The position numbers and the translations under genes were made by a program. From the NCBI GenBank assembly GCA_040391785.1, contig JBEBXH010000016.1, forward strand, positions 1-64,000: a stretch of DNA of 64,000 nucleotides, in the 5' to 3' direction. Below, one piece after another: positions 50,929 to 59,915 of the stretch. Positions within the stretch are counted from its first letter, which is position 1. Each line of letters starts with the position of its first letter. The stretch comes from UBA5239 sp040391785 (lineage in GTDB: Bacteria; Verrucomicrobiota; Lentisphaeria; Victivallales; Victivallaceae). The notes under the pieces were generated by a model. That model did not search any database and was not told the DNA's origin. It saw only the letters and a program-made list of their open reading frames with translations.

Positions 50929-53892
50929 CTATTTCGACCGGTACAACGCCCGGACATTGCGGATCATCAGCCGGTAATCTGCACCACTTTTCGGGGTCAT
51001 GCCGAAGCGCAGTGTCGTGATTTCACCGGGATCCTGGGTGAAGATCAGCACATGCTCTTCCCATACATCTTTTTTCGGCGGGGTCATGTTCAACTCCGTG
51101 TAACGGTCCGGGCGCCCCGGCGTATTCATCAGCGTGATGAAAAGGCACATATTGATATCGGCGCTCGATTTCATTTCAAACGCGATCCCGTAAGCGCCTT
51201 TCAGGCTTTCCTGCGGCAGCTGCAGTTTGTACTCCGGATAGGTCCATGGATGGGTTTTCGGCGGGAACGCGATGTCGATGGCTACCGCTTTTTCCGCTTC
51301 GTCGAACTCGGTATGCTTGACGAAGGGGCCCTTCCACAGTTTCGGGTCGGCGGCCCACGGAATCGGCTCCTGAATACTGTCGCCGGCCATTCTGTGAAGC
51401 TGCTTGTAGGGAACCGTCAGCCGCGATGTTTTTTTGCCGTTGAAGGTGCCGCTGAAGACGATTTCACCGCTGGCGTTGCTGCTGCAGTCGATTTTGATCG
51501 GGAACTCCCGGCGGCTCTTTGGGGCCAGCGTGATTTTTTCCGCGGGCACGCCGGTGAAAACACATCCTTTGCCATTCAAGGTGCCCGTTTTTTCCGTATC
51601 GCTGAGGTTCCAGACCTGAAGCACGGCATCGGTCTTGTCATCGGGGATCGAGATGGATTCACCCATGTACGACACTTTGCAGGCCAGCGGGAAAACGATG
51701 TTCATGATAATGCTTTTGTCGTATTCCTCCTCATCTTTCCGGACGAATTCCTTGACGGGCTCTGCCGGGATATCCGCTTTCAGTCCGGACAGGCCGGCGA
51801 GATATTGCGGGAAGCGGGTGGAGATAACCTCAAGTTTGCCGTTTTGCGCCTGTAGCGTTTTCTGGGAGCCCAGCATTTCGGTCGCGGTTATGCTGCCGGA
51901 AGCGGGGAGGGTGACTTTCTGCTCAAAAACAGGGGTGATTTTCTCGCCGCGCTTAGCCCGGGTTTCAACCGGGGAAATGCTCCAGAGCGCGACTGTTTGC
52001 GAGCCATCCGGCTGACGGTAGAGAAATGCCCGGACGCCCTCCGGCATCTTCATTTCGCCGAGCAGCACCGCGTCGCCCAGTTGCTCGATTTGAACGGCCA
52101 TGGCGGCGTAACCGGGCTTGACCGTATGGTCGTGACGGAGCTGCCCCCACACTTTGTCGCCAGCGGCTTCGTTGTAACCCATGAACACAAAGAGGAAACT
52201 TTTCGCTACTCCGAGCTGCTGAAACAACACGTTCGCTTTCGGAATGAATTCCGCCACGATCAGCTCTTGTTCCTCCGAATGTTCCTTCAGCCCGGAGAGG
52301 TGGCTCTTCACTTCTCCCGCGCCGTCCGAGTGCGTACCGAATTCGGTGAACCAGACCGGCATGTCTTCCGCGCCGTTCTTTTTCAGGAAGGACTTGATAT
52401 CCGCGACCATTTCGGGGTAGCCGTTCAGGTAACGGTAAGTGTGCACGTTAAAGGCGTCGCCGTAAAGCTTGTAATCATTCTGGAAATAGACTTCGACCGC
52501 CGGGCGGACGGGGAGGAAAGCCAGCCCTCCATTCAAGACACGGATGTTCGGATCGGCCTCCTTGTGGCCGTACGAAGCGGCCTTCAGCATGGCGACGTAG
52601 TCCCAGATGCCGGCGCCGGTATTTTTCGGACAGTACATGCCAGACAAATCCTGCTCGTTGCCGAATTCCCAGTACGTCACCTGGCCGCGCAGTCCTTCGG
52701 CGGTTTTCTTCGCGAAACTGTAGATTTCCAGCGCATCACCGGCAAATTTCTTTTCCGGCTGCATGGTGCACCATTTCGGCGGAGCGTGGTACATGTCGAG
52801 GATTTGAACGTTGCGGGCGGCAAGTTTTTCCGCATTGGTCCGGTACACACCGAAATTATATTCGTCCGGGGTTTTGGAGATGGCGGCGCTGATACGTTCG
52901 CGGACCAGACTCACGCCCAGCCGGTCGATCAGCTCGACCCCAAGATCGAAGTTCGGACCGGGCGAGCGCCAGTTCAGCTCTTTGTCGCGGCTTTGCCACG
53001 CGAGAAAATTATACACGCCGTGCCAGCTGAGGCAAGTGTCGAGGCAATAAGTCATGCCGGGGTTTTTCTTCCGGGCTCGCATATCGGGCAGAATCGCGAA
53101 ACTTCTCTTGCCACTGAACGGCACCTTGTCCGATTTCAGTTCAAGCCGGTAATAACCGCGCGGCAGTGCCGTGAGATCAAGCGTTCCGCCGCCCTCATCC
53201 GGAAACTCCCCTTCGGCCACGGTTTTGCCGCTCCAATCCTCCACCCGGTAGGTGGACGGCACCTCGCGGTATGGTGGTTTCATCCGGAACGTCACCTTTT
53301 CACCGATCCGGTACGCGGTCCCCGGCGCATGGAAATCGATCGCATCCGCCAGTTCGACCTGAGCCTGAACGCTGCTTTTCCCATACAGCCGGATATTTTT
53401 CAGTTCATAAAAGAATTCCGGCGAATTCGGGTTGAGCCCGATCTGGATATACTTGATTTTAGTGTAATCGAGTTCCTGTTTTTTCAGGTCGACTTCCACG
53501 TGCTGCCAGTCGCCGCTTGCCGGTGGCTTCGGAAATGCGATTTTCTTGCCGGCCATCTGGATAAACGCGTGTTTGTATCCGGCCTCCGGGTTCGACTGGG
53601 CGGCGCGGATATCGAAAACCAGCGTATCGGCGTCCTCGAACTTCTCGCCCAGCCCGCCGATAAAGCTGAAATTCGGGTAAACCCAGCGGTCCTTGGCCTC
53701 GTCCGGGAATTTCACGTCGAAACGGACGGAATTTTCTTTTTCGTCGCCGCTCACGGTCATTTTGCCGGAGCTGTTCGGTTTCCAGCGCTCCGGCGTATTC
53801 ATGTTCAGGGACCACAGCAGTACTTCCGCGCCATGCGCGATCATGACTGAACAGAATACGGATAACAGGCAATATTTCATCAGATTCATCAT
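50929..53892 (-). CDS. Secreted clan GH-A glycosidase-like protein
   Basis: A 987-residue protein with a signal peptide ending near HGAEV. An N-terminal jelly-roll domain (about residues 20-190) and an Ig-like segment precede a TIM barrel (about 270-600). The barrel contains the acid/base motif WEFGNEQD with Glu413 and the nucleophile strand VWFTEFGTHS with Glu517, the clan GH-A pattern seen in GH39, GH5 and GH79-like enzymes. Two C-terminal beta domains follow. The substrate is unknown. The start is placed at 53892, three bases after the upstream pseudopilin stop. It forms an operon with the pseudopilin and a nucleoside hydrolase. Confidence 0.85.
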   Translation of the reverse strand: MMNLMKYCLLSVFCSVMIAHGAEVLLWSLNMNTPERWKPNSSGKMTVSGDEKENSVRFDVKFPDEAKDRWVYPNFSFIGGLGEKFEDADTLVFDIRAAQSNPEAGYKHAFIQMAGKKIAFPKPPASGDWQHVEVDLKKQELDYTKIKYIQIGLNPNSPEFFYELKNIRLYGKSSVQAQVELADAIDFHAPGTAYRIGEKVTFRMKPPYREVPSTYRVEDWSGKTVAEGEFPDEGGGTLDLTALPRGYYRLELKSDKVPFSGKRSFAILPDMRARKKNPGMTYCLDTCLSWHGVYNFLAWQSRDKELNWRSPGPNFDLGVELIDRLGVSLVRERISAAISKTPDEYNFGVYRTNAEKLAARNVQILDMYHAPPKWCTMQPEKKFAGDALEIYSFAKKTAEGLRGQVTYWEFGNEQDLSGMYCPKNTGAGIWDYVAMLKAASYGHKEADPNIRVLNGGLAFLPVRPAVEVYFQNDYKLYGDAFNVHTYRYLNGYPEMVADIKSFLKKNGAEDMPVWFTEFGTHSDGAGEVKSHLSGLKEHSEEQELIVAEFIPKANVLFQQLGVAKSFLFVFMGYNEAAGDKVWGQLRHDHTVKPGYAAMAVQIEQLGDAVLLGEMKMPEGVRAFLYRQPDGSQTVALWSISPVETRAKRGEKITPVFEQKVTLPASGSITATEMLGSQKTLQAQNGKLEVISTRFPQYLAGLSGLKADIPAEPVKEFVRKDEEEYDKSIIMNIVFPLACKVSYMGESISIPDDKTDAVLQVWNLSDTEKTGTLNGKGCVFTGVPAEKITLAPKSRREFPIKIDCSSNASGEIVFSGTFNGKKTSRLTVPYKQLHRMAGDSIQEPIPWAADPKLWKGPFVKHTEFDEAEKAVAIDIAFPPKTHPWTYPEYKLQLPQESLKGAYGIAFEMKSSADINMCLFITLMNTPGRPDRYTELNMTPPKKDVWEEHVLIFTQDPGEITTLRFGMTPKSGADYRLMIRNVRALYRSK

Positions 53893-53894
53893 TT

Positions 53895-54656
53895 TCAGTT
53901 CCAGGTGACGGTGAGTATTTGTGTTCCTTCGGTAACGAACTTCCAGCTTCCGGCGTTTCTGAGCCATCGCGTTCGTACATCATTGGGGCCCAGCGACTCC
54001 GCGTGGCCGTCGCCCAGCGCGAAGTTGCAGCGCGAGCGGTGATGCAGCGAGTTGTAACTGCTGTCCATCGCATCTGTAGCACTGAAATTATAATTGCCCA
54101 TTCCCTGATTGGCCCCAGTATAAATCATGGTGTCGCCAAAAATCGGAAGTGAAGCGGGATTTTGGATTTTCTGGATCAGGATCGTGACCGTGTAACTACC
54201 GGTACCGGCTACCTCGTAGGTGAACCACGGATTTTTGGTCAGGTCGCCGGAGCCGCTGCAGATGCCGAGGTTCCGTGTATCCAGCCAGTATCGGAAAAGC
54301 CACCCCAGGCTGGGCGCGATCATTCCATACGTGCGCCAGTAACTGGTGGATGGCTGGTTCGAGGGGCAATACATCGAACTTGACGGCAAATATTTCTCGG
54401 CGAGCAGTACCTGGCTCCACGGCATCAGGCCGCCATTGGCCGCTTTGGAATAAAGATAAACGCCTTTGTAGTCATCGGCATACAGTATTTGTCCCTTCAT
54501 GCCCTGGCTCATGTTGTTCATGCAGCTGATGGCGCGCCCTCTTTCCCTGGCCGAGTTCAACGCGGGCAGCAGCATCGCCGCCAGAATGGCAATGATTGCG
54601 ATCACAACGAGCAATTCAATGAGCGTGAAATTCTCTTTCAGATTTCTTTGTTTCAT
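53895..54656 (-). CDS. Pseudopilin-like protein with H-x9-DG domain, module 4
   Basis: A 253-residue protein with NFTLIELLVVIAIIAILAAM after a basic leader and Asn before FTL. The C-terminal H-x9-DG motif is exact (H, RSRCNFALG, DG). The start at 54656 has AGGAGG upstream; the frame extends further but the extra residues are not pilin-like. It lies 19 bases after the nucleoside hydrolase gene and 2 bases before the GH-A gene. Unlike modules 1-3, no LacI gene adjoins; an AraC regulator is divergent from the operon instead. Confidence 0.88.
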   Translation of the reverse strand: MKQRNLKENFTLIELLVVIAIIAILAAMLLPALNSARERGRAISCMNNMSQGMKGQILYADDYKGVYLYSKAANGGLMPWSQVLLAEKYLPSSSMYCPSNQPSTSYWRTYGMIAPSLGWLFRYWLDTRNLGICSGSGDLTKNPWFTYEVAGTGSYTVTILIQKIQNPASLPIFGDTMIYTGANQGMGNYNFSATDAMDSSYNSLHHRSRCNFALGDGHAESLGPNDVRTRWLRNAGSWKFVTEGTQILTVTWN

Positions 54657-54675
54657 CCTTGCAACCTCCTGTTGC

Positions 54676-55650
54676 TTACAGCGCCAATGCTGTTGTTTTT
54701 TGTTGCTGTACTGCAAATGTTTCAAATCGGGAAAACATATCGCCGAAAACCTCATTCGTCAAGATGTATTTGATCAACCGGATTTCGTGACGGCCGGAGG
54801 CGGTGCTCCAGCTGCTGTCGTCGTTCAGTACCGGCGCGGGCACGATTTCCGATTTCAGCGCCTCCGGGGTCATGAACCACGCCACGGTGGCGATGTCCCA
54901 GATGACCTTGATGACCCCGAGGTCGTGGCGCAGGTAGTCGCTGGTGCGTTCCAGCAGGAACGCGCCGAGCTCGCCGCAACCGGCGGTACGTTTTTCCAGC
55001 GCGGTGATCGTGGTGCCGAGGTTCTCCGCCACCCCGGCGCACGGGATATGCACCAGCGGCACCCCGGAGTCGAACACCACCTGCGCCGCGGGCACGTCCT
55101 GAATCAGATTGAACTCCCGGTTGTCGCCGACGTAGTAGGCGTGCCCGCCCAACCAGATAACCACGATGCTTTCCACGATGTCCGGCGCCAGCAGCAGTGC
55201 GGACGCCACGTTGGTGATTGCCGCGATCGAGAGCACATAGAGCACCCGTCCCTCGGCTTTCGCCTGCCGCGCCAGCTCCACGATCCGCCATGCCGCCGCG
55301 CTTTCAAACGGCGTATTGCGGTCCTTCAGGTACCCCGTGGCGCCGCGAAAAACGAAATTTTTCCGGTAACCGTTTTCCAGCAGTTCCAGCACGCGGTAGA
55401 TTTCCTGATAACTTTTTTCCATGCCGTCCGCCGGGCCGCTCGAACGGTGGTTGTCGAAGGGGGCGGCGCAAATGGCCTTCATGTCCAGTTTTTCCGGCGA
55501 AAGCATGGCATAAGCCAGCGCGAACTGGTCGTCGATCTCATTAAATGTATCGGTATCCAGTACCGCCCACACGCGCCCCTCCGGCCGGGCCAGGCGGTTT
55601 CGCCGCAATTCATCCGGGAGTTCCGGAAATATCGTTTTGTTCAGTTTCAT
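54676..55650 (-). CDS. Inosine-uridine nucleoside hydrolase family protein
   Basis: A 324-residue protein of the IU_nuc_hydro fold. The calcium-binding acidic cluster is VLDTDTFNEIDDQFALAYAM, and the middle has ITNVASALLLAPD and IVVIWLGGHA. The usual C-terminal metal-ligand Asp lies in IKVIWDIATVAWF. Family members cleave N-glycosidic bonds of ribonucleosides; several PVC-group members are annotated as sugar-related, so the substrate may not be a nucleoside. The start at 55650 gives the first plausible ATG after a GGA site. It is first in a minus-strand operon with a pseudopilin and a GH-A enzyme. Confidence 0.88.
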   Translation of the reverse strand: MKLNKTIFPELPDELRRNRLARPEGRVWAVLDTDTFNEIDDQFALAYAMLSPEKLDMKAICAAPFDNHRSSGPADGMEKSYQEIYRVLELLENGYRKNFVFRGATGYLKDRNTPFESAAAWRIVELARQAKAEGRVLYVLSIAAITNVASALLLAPDIVESIVVIWLGGHAYYVGDNREFNLIQDVPAAQVVFDSGVPLVHIPCAGVAENLGTTITALEKRTAGCGELGAFLLERTSDYLRHDLGVIKVIWDIATVAWFMTPEALKSEIVPAPVLNDDSSWSTASGRHEIRLIKYILTNEVFGDMFSRFETFAVQQQKTTALAL

Positions 55651-55715
55651 TTTTCGATGATTCCTTTCAGTTTGCATAATATTATTATATTGGCAATCCC
55701 ACAGAAAAACAATAC

Positions 55716-55744
55716 TTGACATCTGAAGTAAATGATGTTATAAT
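55716..55744 (+). promoter_or_regulatory. Consensus promoter of the AraC gene
   Basis: TTGACA at 55716-55721, a 17-base spacer and TATAAT at 55739-55744: both boxes match the consensus exactly. It lies in the intergenic space shared with the divergent nucleoside hydrolase operon. Confidence 0.88.
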
Positions 55745-55786
55745 AGCACAAAATGATTATTTGTTATAAATCAGGGAACATGAAAT

Positions 55787-56566
55787 ATGAATTTCCAGAT
55801 CATCTTTTCCTACGCCGGGCACTACGAGAAAAACCTGCCGGTGCCGCACCACTCCCACCGGGGCACGGAACTGGTTTATGTATCGGCGGGGAAGTGTATT
55901 ACGAAGTTCAGCGACGGCACCAGCCTCTTCGCCGAAAAAGGCACCGTATACGTCACGCCGCCGGAGGTCGCCCACATTCAGGAAAACCTCACGGACGACT
56001 GCGAAACTTTTTACTGTGTAATGGAATTTTTCGGCGGTGAACCGGATACCCGGCTCCGAACCATCAACACCGCCGGCGACGTGCTGCTGGAACAGTGGTT
56101 CCGCCATCTTTTCGAACTGAGCAATAATTACGCGCCGGAGCAGGCTTCCGCGCTGCTTCACGCGGTCTGGCTCCGGCTGGACCAGCTGGAAAAACAGCAG
56201 CACCGGCAGATGAATCACCACGAGGGCGTCCGCCGGGCGGTGGAGTTTCTGGAGCGGCACTATATGGAGGAGTGTTCGATTGTCGAGCTGGCGCGCAAAG
56301 TCGGCGTCAGCCAGAGCTACTTGAATGCGTTGTTCCGCGCCGAATTCGGGAGTGGCGCCGGGGATTATCTGACCACGCTCCGCATGAAACACGCCCGGCA
56401 GTTGCTGCTGAATCCATACTACAATATCGCCGAGGTTGCGGAGAAATGCGGCTTGCCCAACCCGAATTACTTTATCCGGCGTTTTCGCTCATTTCACGGC
56501 GTCACGCCCGGCGAATACCGGAAAAATCCCACCGAATATGCCGACCCCATCCGGGTGGTCAGCTGA
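55787..56566 (+). CDS. AraC-family regulator
   Basis: A 259-residue regulator. The N-terminal cupin has HHSHRGTELVYVSAGKC and TVYVTPPEVAHIQENL. The C-terminal HTH pair contains CSIVELARKVGVSQSYLNAL and NIAEVAEKCGLPNPNYFIRR plus the SFHGVTPGEYRK tail. It is divergent from the nucleoside hydrolase / pseudopilin / GH-A operon and likely regulates it. Its 3' end overlaps the convergent ttcA gene by 8 bases. Confidence 0.94.
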   Translation: MNFQIIFSYAGHYEKNLPVPHHSHRGTELVYVSAGKCITKFSDGTSLFAEKGTVYVTPPEVAHIQENLTDDCETFYCVMEFFGGEPDTRLRTINTAGDVLLEQWFRHLFELSNNYAPEQASALLHAVWLRLDQLEKQQHRQMNHHEGVRRAVEFLERHYMEECSIVELARKVGVSQSYLNALFRAEFGSGAGDYLTTLRMKHARQLLLNPYYNIAEVAEKCGLPNPNYFIRRFRSFHGVTPGEYRKNPTEYADPIRVVS

Positions 56567-57302
56567 GGAACTTTGGATCGAGGAGCAGCTCGGGTTTGAC
56601 GTTGCGCAGCGCGGCCAGCATGTTCTGGCGGATTTCCGGGATGTGTTGCGACATTTCCTCGAGCTGGCGCTTGAACCAGGCGCGGTCGCCGTTGGCTTCC
56701 AGCTGGTCCTTGTATTCGCAGCGGCCGCTGTTCGGGAACGCAAAATCCTGTTTGGCCTCTTCGATCATGGCTTCGGGCACGAAACAGAGCGGGCGGATGA
56801 CCCGGACCGGTTTGTCCACGGCGGGCACGTTCGGGCCCATGGTGAATACGCCGTGGCCGCGGCTGAGGCTGATCAGCAGCGAAATGCAGATATCGTCCAG
56901 GTGCTGTCCCAGCGCCAGTTTGCCGCAGTTGAGCTCCTGCGCGGTGGTGTAAAGCAGCCCGCGGCGCAGCCGGGAACACAACACGCAGGGATGTGACTCC
57001 GCCGCTTTGTCCTGCAGGATGCCTTTCACGTTCATGGGGATGATCTTGTGCGGCCAGCCCTGCGACTCGGCGTAGGCGGCGATGGCGTCGCTGTTGAACC
57101 CCTCGAACCCGGGATCGAAGGTCAGCGCGATGAGGTCGAATTTGATCGGGGCGCGCTGCTGCAGTTCGCTGAGCACATGCATCAGCATCAGACTGTCCTT
57201 GCCGCCGCTGAGGCCGACGGCAATGCGGTCGCCTGCCTCGATCATCCGGTATTCGGCGATGGCCTGTCCGGCTTTGCGTATGATTTTGTTGTAAATATCC
57301 AT
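56559..57302 (-). CDS. ttcA: tRNA 2-thiocytidine biosynthesis protein TtcA-like
   Basis: A 247-residue PP-loop protein. The ATP-binding loop is VGLSGGKDSL (Ser32 to Ser37). The iron-sulfur ligand pattern of TtcA is present: Cys106-x2-Cys109 (HPCVLCSRLRRG) and a third Cys195 (SGRCEYKD), with spacing close to that in E. coli TtcA. It would install 2-thiocytidine at tRNA position 32. It is monocistronic and convergent with the AraC gene. It is shorter than the E. coli protein (311 residues) because the terminal extensions are absent. Confidence 0.93.
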   Translation of the reverse strand: MDIYNKIIRKAGQAIAEYRMIEAGDRIAVGLSGGKDSLMLMHVLSELQQRAPIKFDLIALTFDPGFEGFNSDAIAAYAESQGWPHKIIPMNVKGILQDKAAESHPCVLCSRLRRGLLYTTAQELNCGKLALGQHLDDICISLLISLSRGHGVFTMGPNVPAVDKPVRVIRPLCFVPEAMIEEAKQDFAFPNSGRCEYKDQLEANGDRAWFKRQLEEMSQHIPEIRQNMLAALRNVKPELLLDPKFLS

Positions 57303-57339
57303 AGACGGTTTAAAATACAGCAGGAACGTAAAAAATCAA

Positions 57340-57368
57340 TTGAAATAGCATTGTAGATGTGTTATATT
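57340..57368 (+). promoter_or_regulatory. Candidate promoter of the glucuronokinase-galU operon
   Basis: TTGAAA at 57340-57345, a 17-base spacer and TATATT at 57363-57368, 40 bases before the kinase start. Confidence 0.6.
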
Positions 57369-57408
57369 CTATACTTCAAAAACTTAAATTAAAATTTGGA
57401 TAAACCGG

Positions 57409-58428
57409 ATGATCATAAAAAGCAAAGCATATCCGCGGGCGGCCCTGATCGGAAATCCTTCCGACGGCTATTTCGGCAAAACCATTGCATTTGTGTTCCG
57501 CAATTACTGTGCGGAAGTGGAGCTGTACGAGACCCCCGAGCTGGAATTGCTTCCGGCCGAGCGTGACGAGACGATTTTCAATAGCATGGAAGACCTGGTC
57601 CAGGATGTGCAGCAGTACGGCTACTACGGCGGCATCCGGCTGTTGAAAGCCACGGTGAAAAAGTTCTACGAATACTGCCGTATCCACTCGATCAGCCTGG
57701 ACGAACGGAATTTCACCATCCGCTACAATACCGATATTCCGAACCGGCTGGGCATGGCGGGATCGTCGGCGATCATCACGGCGGCGCTGCGGGCGTTGGT
57801 CCGCTTTTTTGGAATTCAGATCGCCAGCCCGGTGTTTGCCAATCTGGTGCTGTCGGTGGAAAAGGAAGAACTCGGCATTCAGGCCGGGCTGCAGGATCGC
57901 GTGGCGCAGGCGTACAACGAACCGGTGTTCATGGACTTCAATCAGGAGTACATGGCGCAGCATGGTTACGGGATTTACACGCCGATCGCAATTCCGCAGG
58001 ATTTGAACCTCTATATCGCGTACCGCACCGACCTCGCGGAAGGCTCGGAAATTCTCCACAGCCGCCTGCGCGACGATTATAACAAGGGCAACCCCGAAGT
58101 GCTGGCCGCCATCCGCGAATGGGCCGAGCTCACCGAATACGTGGGCGAATGCCTCCGCAGCGGCAATTACAAGCATTTGCCGGCCTATATCAACCGTAAT
58201 TTCGACCTGCGCTGCGAAGTCTGCGGTGACTCGGTCAGCCCGAAGAACCGCAATATGGTCGATATCGCCCGCAAAGCCGGGGCATCGGCCAAATTCACCG
58301 GCTCCGGCGGCGCGATCATCGGCACTTATGAGAACGAGGAAATGTATCGCAAACTGCAGCTTAAGCTGAAAGAATTTTCGGTGGAAGTCATCAAACCCCA
58401 GATCGTTACCTCGGGAGGTGAGTCATGA
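57409..58428 (+). CDS. GHMP kinase, glucuronokinase-like
   Basis: A 339-residue GHMP-superfamily kinase that resembles plant glucuronokinase more than galactokinase or mevalonate kinase. Motif 1 is PRAALIGNPSDGYFGKTIAF, followed by YGYYGGIRLLKATVKKF. Motif 2 is PNRLGMAGSSA (residues 111-121), then VLSVEKEELGIQAGLQDRVA, GHG-type YGIYTPI, and motif 3 GSGGAIIG (298-305). Plant glucuronokinases share most of these blocks as I recall them. The expected reaction is D-glucuronate plus ATP to glucuronate 1-phosphate. It overlaps galU by four bases, which fits a UDP-glucuronate salvage route. Specificity is inferred and could be another sugar acid. Confidence 0.85.
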   Translation: MIIKSKAYPRAALIGNPSDGYFGKTIAFVFRNYCAEVELYETPELELLPAERDETIFNSMEDLVQDVQQYGYYGGIRLLKATVKKFYEYCRIHSISLDERNFTIRYNTDIPNRLGMAGSSAIITAALRALVRFFGIQIASPVFANLVLSVEKEELGIQAGLQDRVAQAYNEPVFMDFNQEYMAQHGYGIYTPIAIPQDLNLYIAYRTDLAEGSEILHSRLRDDYNKGNPEVLAAIREWAELTEYVGECLRSGNYKHLPAYINRNFDLRCEVCGDSVSPKNRNMVDIARKAGASAKFTGSGGAIIGTYENEEMYRKLQLKLKEFSVEVIKPQIVTSGGES

Positions 58429-59294
58429 TCCGCAAAGCCGTCATCCCCGCTGCCGGTTTCGGCACCCGTTTCCTGCCGTTCACCAAGTCCGTGCCCAAAG
58501 AAATGATTCCGCTGGTGGACAAACCGGTGATTCAATATGTGATCGAAGAAGCCGTGGCCGCCGGGATTACCGATATCCTGGTCGTGATCAGCAGCGGCAA
58601 AAACGCGATTCAGGACCACTTCAACCCCGAGCCCGGGCTGCTCTCGCGCCTGGAGGCGAACGGCAAGGGCGACCTGCTGGCCGAACTGCGCCGCATCGAC
58701 AAGATTGCCAATCTGCATTATGTTTATCAACAGGAGCTTAAAGGGCTCGGCGATGCGATTCTGCAGGCGAAGGGATTTGTCGGCGGCGAGCCGTTTGCGG
58801 TGCTGCTGGGCGACACTGTGACCACTTCGGACGAATCGCCGGTGATCGCGCAGCTGACCGCTATTCATACGCAGAACGGCGGTTCGGTGGTGGCGCTCGA
58901 GGAAGTGCCGATGGAGAAAACCAGCCGTTACGGCGTGATCGATGGCGACGCTGTGGCCGAGCGCATTTACAAAATCCGCAGTTTCGTGGAGAAGCCGGAC
59001 CCGTCGGAAGCGCCGTCGAATCTGGTGATCGCCAGCCGTTATGTTTTCGAACCCGAAATTTTCGGTTATCTGGAACGGACCGAAAAGGGGAAGGGCGGGG
59101 AGATTCAGGTGACTGACGCCATGCGCGAAATGGTCAAGGCCCGCCCGATGTTCGGCTGCCGCATCAATGGCCGCCGCCATGACATTGGGAACAAGCTTGA
59201 ATTTATCAAATCGACCGTGGAATTTGCTTTGGCCCGTGATGAATTCCGGGCGGATATTGTCGCCTGGCTGAAAGATTTCACGAGCAAACTTTGA
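58425..59294 (+). CDS. galU: UTP-glucose-1-phosphate uridylyltransferase
   Basis: A 289-residue nucleotidyltransferase with the GalU signature AVIPAAGFGTRFLPFTKSVP and KEMIPLVDKP at the N terminus, VLLGDTVTT in the middle and the closing GRRHDIGNKLEFIKSTVEF. It makes UDP-glucose from UTP and glucose 1-phosphate. Because it is coupled to a glucuronokinase-like gene by a four-base overlap, it may accept glucuronate 1-phosphate, as plant UDP-sugar pyrophosphorylases do; nothing in the sequence settles that. A well-placed GGGAGG follows toward the next gene 10 bases downstream. Confidence 0.95.
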   Translation: MIRKAVIPAAGFGTRFLPFTKSVPKEMIPLVDKPVIQYVIEEAVAAGITDILVVISSGKNAIQDHFNPEPGLLSRLEANGKGDLLAELRRIDKIANLHYVYQQELKGLGDAILQAKGFVGGEPFAVLLGDTVTTSDESPVIAQLTAIHTQNGGSVVALEEVPMEKTSRYGVIDGDAVAERIYKIRSFVEKPDPSEAPSNLVIASRYVFEPEIFGYLERTEKGKGGEIQVTDAMREMVKARPMFGCRINGRRHDIGNKLEFIKSTVEFALARDEFRADIVAWLKDFTSKL

Positions 59295-59304
59295 GGGAGG
59301 AATC

Positions 59305-59913
59305 ATGAAATACATCATCAGTATATTGGCCGTGCTCAGCCTGTCCGTGGTTTTGTGCGGGCAGGACGCGAAACCGGAGGCAAAGCCGGAAGCGAAGCCC
59401 GAAATACCCGAAGCGCAGCAGGACGAAAGCATCCGCAATATGCGCCATATATCCGATGTTTTGATCGTGTATGCGGGTACCCGCGACGATCAGTTCCCGG
59501 AGCCGGTTGGCGTGGCCGGACTGGAAAAAATCCGTCATGGCCTGCAGATCGCAACGCTGATTGCGCCCTTCGATAAAACCTCGGTACCTGTCAAGAAAGA
59601 TGAAGTTTTGACCGAGAAAAACACCTCTTACGCCTATCTTGGCAGTGGCCTCTCCATCGGCAAAGGCTACGATGGCGGCCGGATCACCACCCCGATCCTG
59701 ATCGAAAAACCGTGGCTGCGCAAAGACGGCAAAATCGCCGTGGTCGATATGGGCGGCCGGATTAACGTGAAAAAACTCGAGGCCGCCAATTGCCTCGAAG
59801 CCGTCTACAAATTACGCGAAAACAATTATCCGAACGAGCCATATTGGGTCAAACTGATTGCCAGCGCCAAGGAAATCGACAAGGCCAACGGCATTCAATA
59901 CAGGGAGCAGTAA
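59305..59913 (+). CDS. Small secreted protein of unknown function
   Basis: A 202-residue protein with a signal peptide (MKYIISILAVLSLSVVLCGQ; the Cys near the end could instead be a lipidation site). A Lys/Glu/Pro repeat (KPEAKPEAKPE) is followed by a soluble domain with YAYLGSGLSIGKGYDGG and KIAVVDMGGRINVKKLEAAN. The latter is reminiscent of the C-terminal strand region of H-x9-DG pseudopilins, but there is no prepilin helix. It lies 10 bases after galU and 2 bases before the VOC gene, so it is in their operon. I cannot assign a function. Confidence 0.75.
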   Translation: MKYIISILAVLSLSVVLCGQDAKPEAKPEAKPEIPEAQQDESIRNMRHISDVLIVYAGTRDDQFPEPVGVAGLEKIRHGLQIATLIAPFDKTSVPVKKDEVLTEKNTSYAYLGSGLSIGKGYDGGRITTPILIEKPWLRKDGKIAVVDMGGRINVKKLEAANCLEAVYKLRENNYPNEPYWVKLIASAKEIDKANGIQYREQ

Positions 59914-59915
59914 TC

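Noticed and set aside
53895..53967. N-terminal extension of the GH-A gene to 53967
   Set aside because: The extra residues are basic and non-hydrophobic, lie within the pseudopilin gene, and would bury the signal peptide.
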